A stretch of 11,295 nt of DNA from Candidatus Halarchaeoplasma halalkaliphilum (GTDB lineage Archaea > Thermoplasmatota > Thermoplasmata > Halarchaeoplasmatales > Halarchaeoplasmataceae), in NCBI GenBank assembly GCA_007133925.1, contig SLLU01000076.1, forward strand, positions 1 to 11,295, written 5' to 3'. The translations under genes were made by a program, and so were the position numbers. Each line of letters opens with the position of its first letter. Position 1 is the stretch's first letter. A model generated the notes under the pieces. That model did no database searches. It was not told where the DNA came from and saw only the letters and a list, made by a program, of their open reading frames with translations. Of this stretch, positions 1 through 7,277 are shown one piece after another.

Positions 1-2
1 TG

Positions 3-506
3 GAGGAATTATCTTTCCTGCTTTGGGCCACCCAGGGCATACGCATGAAGTTGGACCAGGGGCATGCTTACAGGGTTGTTCCCTCCGCAGGCTGTCGCCA
101 TTCCCTGGAAACCTATATCGCCGCATTCAGGGTCGACGGGCTGGACAAAGCGATCTACCGGTATTTACCTTTGAACCACCGGTTGGTAAAGGTAAGGGTG
201 CATGTGGACCTGGAAGAGAGGATGACCAGGGCCGCCCTTGACCAACCCTTTGCCGGTAGCTGTGCCGCAACCTTCGTATGGACCACCATACCATACAGGA
301 TGGAATGGAGATACGCCGAGGCGTCCTACAAGGTAATCGCCATTGATGCCGGGCACGTTTGCCAGAACCTGTACCTTGCATGCGAGGCCGTGGGGTGCGG
401 AACCTGTGCCATCGCTGCCTACGACCAAGAACTAGTGGATGCCCTGCTGGGAGTGGATGGCAGGGAAGAATTTACCGTGTACCTGTCACCCGTTGGTAAG
501 GTTTAG
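3..506 (+). CDS. SagB-type nitroreductase/dehydrogenase, 3' part (5' end outside the window)
   Basis: The reading frame is open from base 3, before the first internal ATG at 45, so the gene starts upstream of the window; 167 residues are visible. The first residues read ELSFLLWATQGIR, followed by VVPSAGCRHSLETY. These are the core signatures of SagB-type FMN-dependent dehydrogenases, a nitroreductase-fold family. Further along, YRYLPLNHRL and the C-terminal block IDAGHVCQNLYLACEAVGCG are also typical, and the frame ends in a usual LSPVGKV tail. Known members oxidise azoline rings in peptide natural products or act as stand-alone flavin reductases of unknown substrate. No YcaO cyclodehydratase or precursor peptide is visible here, so the substrate cannot be named. 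The FMN-binding N-terminus is cut off. The DUF255 gene begins 37 bases after the stop on the same strand, so the two may be co-transcribed. Confidence 0.85.
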   Translation, partial: EELSFLLWATQGIRMKLDQGHAYRVVPSAGCRHSLETYIAAFRVDGLDKAIYRYLPLNHRLVKVRVHVDLEERMTRAALDQPFAGSCAATFVWTTIPYRMEWRYAEASYKVIAIDAGHVCQNLYLACEAVGCGTCAIAAYDQELVDALLGVDGREEFTVYLSPVGKV

Positions 507-543
507 GGGAAAATTCAATATCCCGTGCTATGGTAGGGGTATT

Positions 544-2235
544 ATGGAATTCAACCGCAACAACTTGCACCTTTCTAATTCTTTGTATCTAAGGCAGCAT
601 GGAGATAACCCCATCTGGTGGCAAGAGTGGGGGCAGGAAACCCTTGACGAGGCCGTGCGAACAAACAAGCCTCTGTTCATATCAATAGGTTATTCATCCT
701 GCCACTGGTGCCATGTGATGGCACGGGAGGCGTTCTCGGACCACGAGACAGCTAGATTTTTAAATTCCAATTTCATATGCATCAAGGTTGACAGGGAGGA
801 AAGACCGGACATAGACCAGTTCATGATGGACTACATCGTCAGTAAGACCGGTAGCGGCGGCTGGCCACTCAATGTGTTTTCCACTCCGGACCTGAAACCG
901 ATGTTTGCCCTGACCTACGCACCAAAGAGAGCTCAGGGGGGCAGAGAATCCTTGGTTGAGATCGCAAAAAAAGTAAAACTTTTTTACGACAAAGGGAACA
1001 AGATCACATCTTTTCAACCAACCGGAAAAACGCCCAGAGCAGTTCCATTTGAGAGCTTGGAAGGCATGCTTACACGGATCTACGACCGAGAACACGGTGG
1101 ATTCGGACATTCTCAAAAGTTCCCACCCCACTCAACGCTGCTCTTCATGCTCTACTCCCTTTCTTACAAGGAGTCACCGGGGTTAAGGAGTATGGTAACT
1201 GCCACGTTGGAAGCCATGCGGTTGCGGGGATTGAACGACCATCTCCAGGGAGGTATTTTCAGGTACTGCGTGGATAGAGAATGGAACATACCACATTTCG
1301 AAAAGATGCTTTACGATCAGGCATTGGCCATCTGGTACTATTCCCTGGCATACCATGTTCTGGGAAAAGAAGAATATGGGGATATGGCCCACTCCATCAT
1401 AGATTGCCTCGATAATGACTTCTCATGGAACGGCCTTTTTCTAAACTCCATAGATGCGGATACGGACCACGTTGAAGGGGGAAGTTACCTTTGGAGCTAC
1501 CAGGAATTAAAAGAGATACTGGGAGACGACTTTGATACTTTCAAAAAGGCGTACGAGGTAGAGGAACGGGGTAACTTCCAGGGAAAGATACACCTCATAC
1601 GTAAAAACGATATGGATCTGGATCATATGGAAAATGAACTCCTCGAGGTACGGAACAGAAGGACCCAGCCCCATGCAGATCACAAGTTCATTTCCGGTTT
1701 GAACGGCCTGGTAATAGCCGCATTGACCCAGGCGTCCATATACCTGCAGAGCGACGAACTACACCAAAAGGCAGGGGATACCATGAATAATCAGCTTGAC
1801 ACATTCTGGATAGATGGTAAACTTGCCCATTCCATGAGTAATGGCCACGTGCAAAAAAATCATTTTCTTTATGACGGTGCCGCATGTCTGCTTGCCCTGA
1901 CCATGCTGTTGGAGAGGGATCCGGCATGGAAGGAGCAAATGGAAGATATGCTGGAATATGTTGATTCCTTCAAAAGGGACGGTGAGTGGCTGGAATCCCA
2001 CTCGTTAGATTTTTTGCCGGTGCCTGCATCCTGGCACGATAATCCGATCCCGTCGAGCATATCCCTGGCGGAGCTAAGCATAGCCAGGGCAAACATGCTT
2101 TTGGATGAGCCTAACAACCCGGCCAGATACAGGTCACCCCACAGCTACGATGCTTACAACATCAACGCTATGTTGCGTAACGGTATCTGCTCACTTCTTG
2201 AACCAGTCGGTAAAAAAGGGATGGATCGGATATAG
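544..2235 (+). CDS. DUF255/COG1331 protein: thioredoxin-like domain plus six-hairpin (alpha/alpha barrel) domain
   Basis: The protein has 563 residues. The N-terminal 160 or so form a thioredoxin-like DUF255 domain: residues 12-30 (NSLYLRQHGDNPIWWQEWG) and the GYSSCHWCHVMA block with cysteines 53 and 56 are the family signature. The family-defining block DREWNIPHFEKMLYDQ ends at residue 259 and lies in the helical-barrel domain related to N-acylglucosamine epimerases and glycosidases. Relatives (YyaL, mammalian SPATA20) have no firmly established reaction; a redox or sugar-related role is inference. Many relatives are 650-700 residues long, so this one is on the short side, but both domains are present. 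An upstream in-frame ATG at 439 was not chosen because it overlaps the preceding gene and adds residues unlike the family. GGGGT at 535-539 is a plausible ribosome site for 544. Confidence 0.9.
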   Translation: MEFNRNNLHLSNSLYLRQHGDNPIWWQEWGQETLDEAVRTNKPLFISIGYSSCHWCHVMAREAFSDHETARFLNSNFICIKVDREERPDIDQFMMDYIVSKTGSGGWPLNVFSTPDLKPMFALTYAPKRAQGGRESLVEIAKKVKLFYDKGNKITSFQPTGKTPRAVPFESLEGMLTRIYDREHGGFGHSQKFPPHSTLLFMLYSLSYKESPGLRSMVTATLEAMRLRGLNDHLQGGIFRYCVDREWNIPHFEKMLYDQALAIWYYSLAYHVLGKEEYGDMAHSIIDCLDNDFSWNGLFLNSIDADTDHVEGGSYLWSYQELKEILGDDFDTFKKAYEVEERGNFQGKIHLIRKNDMDLDHMENELLEVRNRRTQPHADHKFISGLNGLVIAALTQASIYLQSDELHQKAGDTMNNQLDTFWIDGKLAHSMSNGHVQKNHFLYDGAACLLALTMLLERDPAWKEQMEDMLEYVDSFKRDGEWLESHSLDFLPVPASWHDNPIPSSISLAELSIARANMLLDEPNNPARYRSPHSYDAYNINAMLRNGICSLLEPVGKKGMDRI

Positions 2236-2289
2236 AAAATATCTTAATAGCCCATGAATTCCCATGGAAAAAATCAGAAGAGGTTACAG

Positions 2290-3198
2290 ATGAAAAATAT
2301 TGACTATCGACATAACGTTCCTCCGTCTTTTAAAGCAAAACTCATAGTATCCGCCATGGGTTTGATCGGCATAAAAAAGAGAATGGAACAGAAAATGATC
2401 TCCAATGATTTTGAAAAGAAACCGGCTGAACCGCCCAGATCCTTGCGGGGTAACTTTGATGTCCGTGAAAAGAAACAAAACGGCAGGAAGGTATGGACCA
2501 TAGCTCCGAAGGAGGGAAAATCCCATGTTATCATCGTTTATCTCCATGGCGGCGCATACATGGCCAATATCACCAAACAACACTGGAATCTGATAGAGAA
2601 GTTGATCCATAAAAAAAACTCAACGATGGTGGTTCCGGATTATCCATTGGCCCCAGAGGCCAGCTGCAAGGAAACTTACGAGTTTATCGGGAGGTTGTAT
2701 GCGAAATTGATAGCCGAACATCCTAAGAAGAGCATCATTTTGATGGGGGACTCTGCCGGCGGTGGCTTGGCATTGGGATTTGCGCAGCAACTAAGGAACG
2801 AGAATAAAAAGCAACCTCATCAGTTGATCCTTTTTTCTCCATGGCTCGATGTTACCATGAGCGATCCCGACCTCCCGTTGTTAGACAAAGAGGATAAAAT
2901 CTTGAGCATCAGGGGTCTCAGAGATGCGGGACAGAAATACGCAGGGGATTTGGACTTGAAGGACCATCGGGTAAGTCCCATATACGGAAGTTTGAACGGA
3001 TTATGCAGGATATCGATCTTTACCGGTACCAAAGACATTTTGAACGCCGATGCAAAAAGATGTAAAAAGTTGATGAGAGACCTGCAGGCGGATCTTGACT
3101 ATTTTGAGTATCCGGATATGTTCCACGACTGGGTGATCTTTACGGGTTTGAAAGAATCTGTCCATGGGATCAATAGAGCAAACAGACTCATTGGTTAG
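2290..3198 (+). CDS. alpha/beta hydrolase, hormone-sensitive-lipase-like esterase
   Basis: The protein has 302 residues from this start. It shows the HSL/GDXG esterase layout: oxyanion-hole motif YLHGGAY (His 86), PDYPLAPE, nucleophile motif GDSAGGG with Ser 155, a likely catalytic Asp 249 in GTKDIL and His 279 in MFHDW. It should hydrolyse short-chain carboxyl esters; the natural substrate is unknown. No signal peptide is evident, so it is probably cytosolic. An in-frame ATG at 2254 would add 12 polar residues. The ATG at 2290 was preferred because GAGGT lies six bases before it. The gap to the DUF255 stop is 54 bases, with no clear promoter, so co-transcription is likely. The name 'acetyl esterase' would also fit. 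Confidence 0.87.
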   Translation: MKNIDYRHNVPPSFKAKLIVSAMGLIGIKKRMEQKMISNDFEKKPAEPPRSLRGNFDVREKKQNGRKVWTIAPKEGKSHVIIVYLHGGAYMANITKQHWNLIEKLIHKKNSTMVVPDYPLAPEASCKETYEFIGRLYAKLIAEHPKKSIILMGDSAGGGLALGFAQQLRNENKKQPHQLILFSPWLDVTMSDPDLPLLDKEDKILSIRGLRDAGQKYAGDLDLKDHRVSPIYGSLNGLCRISIFTGTKDILNADAKRCKKLMRDLQADLDYFEYPDMFHDWVIFTGLKESVHGINRANRLIG

Positions 3199-3229
3199 AA
3201 AAAGACCGGAGCCATACACATTAAAGACA

Positions 3230-3239
3230 AAACTTATAT
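3230..3239 (+). promoter_or_regulatory. candidate archaeal TATA box for the metallo-hydrolase gene
   Basis: AACTTATAT lies here, in an A-rich context. In archaea the TATA box is centred about 26 bases before the transcript start, so the start would fall near 3262, just before the ATG at 3271. The box overlaps the alternative ATG codons at 3238 and 3241, which argues against those starts. Single-site call without experimental support. Confidence 0.35.
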
Positions 3240-3270
3240 GATGATTTCGAATTTTGGTTCATCAATCAAC

Positions 3271-4257
3271 ATGGTAAGAGGAAAAACTTGGAGAAGACCA
3301 CGAATACCATCATCGGATCATTTCGATGGGAAACGGTTTTTTAATCCCACCATAGACGGGAATCTTTTCCCCGGTCTATCGGACGTTTTCCGTATGTTAA
3401 GAGAAGGTAGAGCCAAGTGGCCCGAGCACGTAGAGAACAAAGGAGTTCCACGGCTTGATGTTGAACTCGGCCGAGATGAAATCGCCCTGACATTCGTGAA
3501 CCATGCTACTTTTTTGATCCAGTTACCTCATCTGAACATACTCACGGACCCAATGTGGTCAGATAAGGTGGGCCCCGGAAATGTGGCGGGGCCGAAGAGG
3601 GTGAGAGCGCCCGGTGTTGAACTCGAAAAACTTCCCGATATAGATCTGGTGATCATAAGCCATAACCACTATGACCATCTTGATGTCAGAACATTGAAAA
3701 AACTCAACCATATGTTTTCACCCAAGGTACTCGTACCCCTGGGGAACAAAAACAAAATTATATCTATAGGCATAGAAAAGGTTCAGGAACTGGATTGGTG
3801 GGAAAGTGTTAATTTCGGTGGCGGCACACATATCACCTTCACCCCTACCCAGCATTCATCCAGGCGGGGTCTATTTGACCGGGACCGAAGTCTTTGGGGA
3901 GGTTATTTCATACGGGATGGAAAACGGAGCCTCTATTTCGACGGGGATGGGGCATACTCAACCCATTACGCGGAAATAAAAAAACGACTTGGCTCCCCTG
4001 ATATCGCACTCCTGGGTATCGGTGCATATCTTCCCCGCTGGTTCATGAAACCAATACACATGGATCCGAGGGAAGCAGTGGCGGCCCACAAGGACCTGGG
4101 AGCGAAATTGAGTATAGGGATGCATCATGGGACCTTTCAACTATCATCAGAGGGTTTTGACCAGCCTCCCAAGGACCTCAAAAAAGCTTTGGAAACGGCA
4201 GGGGTCTCGCAAGATCGCTTTATCACCCTTCAAGAAGGCGAAACAAAGATTTGCTGA
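3271..4257 (+). CDS. metallo-beta-lactamase-fold hydrolase, NAPE-PLD-like (COG2220)
   Basis: The protein has 328 residues from 3271. The zinc motif HNHYDHLD supplies His 131, His 133, Asp 135 and His 136; His 195 (PTQHSS), Asp 226 (FDGDGAY) and His 285 (GMHHGTF) complete a binuclear metal site. The N-terminal DGKRFFNP, the LTDPMWSD block and the C-terminal IHMDPREAV and MHHGTF blocks are typical of the N-acyl-phosphatidylethanolamine phospholipase D-like and UlaG-like branch. Characterised eukaryotic members cleave membrane lipids, but archaeal substrates are not established. ATG codons at 3238 and 3241 are in frame and would add 10 or 11 residues. They overlap a candidate TATA box and have no ribosome site, so 3271 is preferred with modest certainty. 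The hydrolase gene before it ends 72 bases upstream of 3271. Confidence 0.9.
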   Translation: MVRGKTWRRPRIPSSDHFDGKRFFNPTIDGNLFPGLSDVFRMLREGRAKWPEHVENKGVPRLDVELGRDEIALTFVNHATFLIQLPHLNILTDPMWSDKVGPGNVAGPKRVRAPGVELEKLPDIDLVIISHNHYDHLDVRTLKKLNHMFSPKVLVPLGNKNKIISIGIEKVQELDWWESVNFGGGTHITFTPTQHSSRRGLFDRDRSLWGGYFIRDGKRSLYFDGDGAYSTHYAEIKKRLGSPDIALLGIGAYLPRWFMKPIHMDPREAVAAHKDLGAKLSIGMHHGTFQLSSEGFDQPPKDLKKALETAGVSQDRFITLQEGETKIC

Positions 4258-4325
4258 GGCGACACATGAACACCTTGTATCATCGAATAGATCATGTAGG
4301 GATATTTAGGAAAGGCGATAACTCA

Positions 4326-4520
4326 TTAAAAAGCCTCATCGAAATCAACGAAGTGCCCCTCTTCACGTCTTTCTTTGAGCATTTTGATGAACTTTTCTTT
4401 TTTGTATGCCTCCATCATCTCATTTATAAGTTCATCATAGGTCTGTCCCTTGTGTCCCAACCTCTTCAATTTCTCCAGAGTTTCTTCGGTGACCGGTATC
4501 CTCTTATCTGCCATCGACAT
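4326..4520 (-). CDS. small antitoxin-like protein (VapB/DUF7557-type), no toxin partner visible
   Basis: This encodes 64 residues. The N-terminal segment RIPVTEETLEKLKRLGHKGQ with YDELINEMMEAY after it resembles short archaeal antitoxins in which a beta strand and two helices form a ribbon-helix-helix-like dimer. The rest is charged and probably disordered, as expected for a toxin-wrapping tail. Such genes usually sit next to a VapC PIN-domain gene. Here the 68 bases downstream before the convergent hydrolase gene have no room for one, and nothing recognisable lies upstream, so it appears to be an orphan. An alternative start is the second Met at 4514. A good TATA box sits about 20-25 bases upstream, suggesting a leaderless transcript. 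Family assignment is by pattern only. Confidence 0.7.
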   Translation of the reverse strand: MSMADKRIPVTEETLEKLKRLGHKGQTYDELINEMMEAYKKEKFIKMLKERREEGHFVDFDEAF

Positions 4521-4533
4521 ATTACATTGTAAA

Positions 4534-4545
4534 CCATTTATATTA
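4534..4545 (-). promoter_or_regulatory. TATA box for the orphan antitoxin gene
   Basis: Read on the minus strand the site is TAATATAAATGG, a close match to the archaeal TATA consensus. Its centre is about 20 to 26 bases before the two possible start codons at 4520 and 4514, which predicts a transcript with almost no leader. Confidence 0.55.
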
Positions 4546-4733
4546 TTTGTAAATTTTGGTTATTTATTTACAACCCAGCCCGAAAGGTCCAAAATGTGTG
4601 CCACCTCGACGAATATATTGACGAAAATTTTGAAGAATGACACAGCTCCATTACGTTTCTCAAAAACTTCATATAGCCGCAAAACGTTTCCAAAATAGAA
4701 CTAGAGATTTACCCATCTAAGAGATGATATGAT

Positions 4734-5366
4734 ATGTGTGAATCAAAAAAATATTGGGAGAGTTGTTTTGAAAAAGTAGATCTAGAAACTTACGATTTTT
4801 CAAAAAGTAAATCATATCCGTTTCTTGCTAATTTCTGTGAAAATTACCTAGAAAAAGGTGATAAAGTACTTGATCTAGGTTGTGGCGGAGGACGAAACTC
4901 CCATTATTTAGCACAACAAGGATATGATGTATATGGTATAGATATAGCAATGGGGGCTATCGATGTATGCAAGTTCAGATTCGAAAGATACAATCTATCC
5001 GGTACATTCAAGCAGGGCACTTTTGATGATATTCCCTTTACTGATGAGTTCGGAGGTATAGTTTGTATTGCTGCATTAGACCATGTTACTTTTCATGATG
5101 CCCAGGAATCCATCCATGAAGTTCGACGTGTATTATCCGAAGATGGGGTAATATTAATGACCTTCGATCCTCCTGGAACTGACGAAGATATTATTGATGA
5201 CGCGGAAATCTTACCCGATGGAACACTGAAATTTGTGCGTGGCAAACAAAAGGGAATGTTATTTCATAGGTACAAAGATAAAGAGATTAAGTCATTACTT
5301 GGGGAGAAAAACATAATATTATTTGATTATACTGAAAATGGGACTCGAATGATTATATCTAGATAA
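4734..5366 (+). CDS. class I SAM-dependent methyltransferase
   Basis: The protein has 210 residues. Motif I is VLDLGCGGGRNSHYLA (glycine-rich SAM loop, from residue 45), and Asp 70 in YGIDIA is the expected acidic residue that binds the ribose. Next come the FDDIPF region around residue 100, ALDHVTF and RRVLSEDGVILMTF (motif post-II/III region). The KKYWESCFEK opening and overall length fit the Methyltransf_11/25 type small-molecule methyltransferases, and related tellurite-resistance-like enzymes. The substrate is unknown. GAGATGA at 4721-4727 lies six bases before the ATG and matches an anti-SD target with one mismatch. Codon use is noticeably richer in A and T (many ATA, TTA, GAT) than the genes on either side of the accessory stretch, which hints at recent acquisition. 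Confidence 0.88.
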   Translation: MCESKKYWESCFEKVDLETYDFSKSKSYPFLANFCENYLEKGDKVLDLGCGGGRNSHYLAQQGYDVYGIDIAMGAIDVCKFRFERYNLSGTFKQGTFDDIPFTDEFGGIVCIAALDHVTFHDAQESIHEVRRVLSEDGVILMTFDPPGTDEDIIDDAEILPDGTLKFVRGKQKGMLFHRYKDKEIKSLLGEKNIILFDYTENGTRMIISR

Positions 5367-5399
5367 ATGACACATAGTATCCATTATAATTTCCATACA

Positions 5400-5558
5400 T
5401 ATTTTTATGTCTGTAGGACTTACTTTGCGGTCTCCTCGTTTCAACTGCTCTCGGAATTTAACAGATTAAATCCCTTACACTTCAAGTTTTCGTGTCACTT
5501 AACTGGGTGCATATGCGCTTCGGGGATCTGCTACGCTCACGACTTCACATCATACCCC
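5400..5558. repeat. unannotated intergenic element, copy A (pairs with 5974-6150)
   Basis: This segment is collinear with 5974-6150. Shared blocks in order are: TATTTTTAT (5400, identical at 5974), TTTCAACTgCTCTCG (5439; TTTCAACTCCTCG at 6016), cACTtAACTG (5495; at 6068), ATATGCgCTtCGGG (5511; 12 of 14 at 6078), and ACTtCACATCaTACCCC (5542; 15 of 17 at 6134). All three forward frames of copy B and most frames of both copies are interrupted, so this is probably not coding. An 82-codon forward frame through copy A (5367-5615) is not preserved in copy B. The function and the family are unknown to me. Confidence 0.5.
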
Positions 5559-5599
5559 AGTCTGTTATGTGAAATTGAAAGAACACTTTGGCAGGCATC

Positions 5600-5616
5600 G
5601 TTAGAGTCTTTCTAAC
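5600..5616. promoter_or_regulatory. perfect inverted repeat, possible operator upstream of the RHH gene
   Basis: GTTAGA and TCTAAC form 6-bp arms around the 5-base centre GTCTT. The site ends seven bases before a TATTTATAG box (5623-5631) that suits the RHH gene starting at 5661. Ribbon-helix-helix proteins usually bind short inverted repeats at their own promoters, so autoregulation is a reasonable guess. It could equally be a hairpin at the end of the neighbouring element. Confidence 0.35.
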
Positions 5617-5622
5617 AAAGGG

Positions 5623-5631
5623 TATTTATAG
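5623..5631 (+). promoter_or_regulatory. candidate TATA box for the RHH gene
   Basis: TATTTATAG is preceded by purine-rich AAAGGG, like a TFB-recognition element. Its centre is about 33 bases before the ATG at 5661, giving a predicted leader of only several bases. The box is near-palindromic and could also drive minus-strand transcription into copy A of the intergenic element. Confidence 0.4.
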
Positions 5632-5660
5632 CATTTGATACCTAATGTATAACGATAAGT

Positions 5661-5951
5661 ATGTCGATCCAAGTGAACGTCAGGTTAAATGAACATCTAT
5701 TACAAGAAATTGATGCGATCACAAAAGTGCTTCACATTTCTAGGAGTGAATGGCTTAGAAATGTAATAGCTCACGCTGTAAAGGAAGAAACTCTTAATTT
5801 AAAAGAAGCTATCGCTTTGGAATACACCAAGGGCCACATATCTGAAGAAGAACTGTCAGAACTTCTTGGTTCAGAATCTGAAGATGTTAAATTCATTGTA
5901 AAACATATGAAAGAGGGAAAAACGGAAATCGATAAGTTAGTAGAGAAGTGA
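5661..5951 (+). CDS. ribbon-helix-helix (CopG/UPF0175-like) DNA-binding protein, likely antitoxin
   Basis: The protein has 96 residues. Residues 1-45 (SIQVNVRLNEHLLQEIDAI, then HISRSEWLRNVIAHAV) are a standard RHH fold: a beta strand followed by two helices with the SRSEW turn. Residues 48-90 (LKEAIALEYTKGHISEEEL and on) resemble the helix-turn-helix half of UPF0175-type VapB antitoxins. It probably binds DNA as a dimer. No PIN or RelE toxin follows; the 284 bases to the next gene hold the second copy of an intergenic element. The possible operator and TATA box lie upstream at 5600-5631. Base composition is AT-rich like the methyltransferase gene. It could be an orphan antitoxin or a simple transcriptional regulator. 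Confidence 0.75.
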   Translation: MSIQVNVRLNEHLLQEIDAITKVLHISRSEWLRNVIAHAVKEETLNLKEAIALEYTKGHISEEELSELLGSESEDVKFIVKHMKEGKTEIDKLVEK

Positions 5952-5973
5952 AATTGATGAAAAACTCTTTTGT

Positions 5974-6150
5974 TATTTTTATAAGCCACTCTAACTTGCC
6001 AAAGGGCTTAAAACTTTTCAACTCCTCGCCAATGATCCAATTAATGGCTTGGTCTAAAGAATTGTTTTACTGAACTGATATGCTCTACGGGTTTCCGCTA
6101 ATCTCAAACCAAATAATCTCTCTACGGTCAGGAACTACACATCTTACCCC
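5974..6150. repeat. unannotated intergenic element, copy B (pairs with 5400-5558)
   Basis: This is the diverged second copy, in the same orientation as copy A, on the other side of the RHH gene. It differs mainly by about 25 extra bases between the ATATGCTCTACGGG block (6078-6091) and the ACTACACATCTTACCCC block (6134-6150); that insert carries a short internal duplication (TAATCTC twice). A small forward frame (MKNSFVIFISHSNLPKG, from 5957, 38 codons) runs through its left part but has no counterpart in copy A, so it was not called. Confidence 0.5.
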
Positions 6151-6184
6151 TATTCGTCAGCCTCTAATTCTCCAGGATAGTAAC

Positions 6185-6193
6185 CTATAAAAA
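6185..6193 (+). promoter_or_regulatory. candidate TATA box for the GNAT gene
   Basis: CTATAAAAA lies about 47 bases before the ATG at 6236, which would give a leader of about 20 bases that includes the GATGTGA ribosome site at 6224-6230. A second A/T-rich site, GCTTAAAG, lies a little downstream and cannot be excluded. Confidence 0.4.
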
Positions 6194-6235
6194 CGACATA
6201 AAGCTTAAAGAACGAAACATAAAGATGTGAAAAAT

Positions 6236-7117
6236 ATGGTGACTAACCGAAGATATAAGTTATTGGCGGATTTTGAAAAGGTGAGTCGGTTTCTGGATGA
6301 TAACTATGATCCAGAAACGCTGAACAGTTATCTGTTAAGACCGTTCTTTGAATATGCTCATACACATCCATGCTTTAACCATCAGTCCGCTCCTCGTTTC
6401 GGTCTGTGGGAGGATGGGGAAAAACTCGTCGGTATAGCATGTTATGAGATGGATCTTGGAGAATGTTTTCTGAGTGTGAGCGAAGGTTACGAACATCTGC
6501 TACCGGAAATGCTGGAATACTCTGAAAGGGAACTATCAGCCATATCAGATGGAAAAAGAATTTTAAGTGTCTGGATCACCGATAAAGAGGAAGAAAAAAG
6601 TCAGCTTTTACACAGAAGAGGATACAGAAGGGTGTACAGTGAACCGGTGACTATTTTCCCGTATGATAAGGACTTCGTTGAAGTGGATCTGCCGGAGGGG
6701 TATTCACTTATCTCTTTAGAGAACGAAAATGACCTGGCAAAGATACATGAATGTCTATGGAAAGGGTTCGACCACGGACCGGATCCTGATGATGATCACG
6801 AAGGAAGGTTGTTCATGCAGAGCGGCCCCAATTTTCGCAAGGACCTAACCACCATAATCAAGGCTCCCAACGGGAAATACGCGTGTTATGCCGGGATGTG
6901 GTTGAACGAGCAGAATGGATACGCCTATCTGGAACCCCTGGCAACCATTCCGGAGCACAGGGGTAAAGGCCTGGCCAGGATGGCACTCACGGAAGCCATG
7001 AAAAAGACAAAGGAACTGGGAGCCAAGTACTGCTTCGGCGGAGTTATGGATTTCTACAAATCCATGGGCTTCGAGACCGTATGTGTAAGGGAGAAGTGGG
7101 AAAAGGTTTTGGACTGA
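6236..7117 (+). CDS. GNAT-family N-acetyltransferase, two-lobed
   Basis: The protein has 293 residues. The C-terminal half carries the acetyl-CoA binding motif A: LEPLATIPEHRGKGLARMAL, in which the E240-HRGKGLA-247 loop holds the pyrophosphate. It is followed by the GFETV block near the end that closes the GNAT fold (FYKSMGFETV). The N-terminal half (GLWEDGEKLVGIACYEMDLG) looks like a second, degenerate GNAT lobe, as seen in double-GNAT proteins. The acceptor is unknown. A GTG at 6227 is in frame and would add three residues. The ATG at 6236 is preferred because GATGTGA at 6224-6230 (one mismatch to GAGGTGA) sits five bases before it and would otherwise overlap the start. The 3' half is less AT-rich than the 5' half. 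Confidence 0.85.
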   Translation: MVTNRRYKLLADFEKVSRFLDDNYDPETLNSYLLRPFFEYAHTHPCFNHQSAPRFGLWEDGEKLVGIACYEMDLGECFLSVSEGYEHLLPEMLEYSERELSAISDGKRILSVWITDKEEEKSQLLHRRGYRRVYSEPVTIFPYDKDFVEVDLPEGYSLISLENENDLAKIHECLWKGFDHGPDPDDDHEGRLFMQSGPNFRKDLTTIIKAPNGKYACYAGMWLNEQNGYAYLEPLATIPEHRGKGLARMALTEAMKKTKELGAKYCFGGVMDFYKSMGFETVCVREKWEKVLD

Positions 7118-7277
7118 TACTTCCACAGCTTGCAGCGAGTATTCTGCAAAACTATTATGATGCTGTGATATCTACACTCAAAGGATCATATCATCGTGTT
7201 GCATCAACGGCATAGAAAAATATCGTATCAAGGATACTGCCGCGAAGCTAAACATATACTTTTTCAGAAAGGAGATG

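Noticed and set aside
439..543. Upstream start for the DUF255 gene
   Set aside because: It overlaps the end of the SagB-type gene; the family's conserved N-terminus begins just after the ATG at 544, which has its own ribosome site.
4450..4698. 82-codon forward frame
   Set aside because: It overlaps the antitoxin gene and its promoter on the other strand and looks like no protein family.
5541..5580. 7-bp TTCACAT/ATGTGAA hairpin (plus strand: ttcacat 5545-5551, atgtgaa 5567-5573) as proof of a structured RNA
   Set aside because: The stem is perfect in copy A but has no clear equivalent in copy B, so covariation does not back it.
5367..5615. 82-codon forward frame directly after the methyltransferase stop
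   Set aside because: No ribosome site, Cys/Phe/Ser-rich low-quality translation, and the frame is not preserved in the related copy at 5974-6150.
5400..6150. 3' remnants of an IS200/IS605 tnpB gene and its guide RNA
   Set aside because: The paired elements resemble such ends in size and setting, but no zinc-finger or RuvC-like residues are readable in any frame, so the identity cannot be supported.
7130..7149. TTGCAG/CTGCAA hairpin after the GNAT gene as a terminator
   Set aside because: The stem is only 6 bp and no T run follows it.
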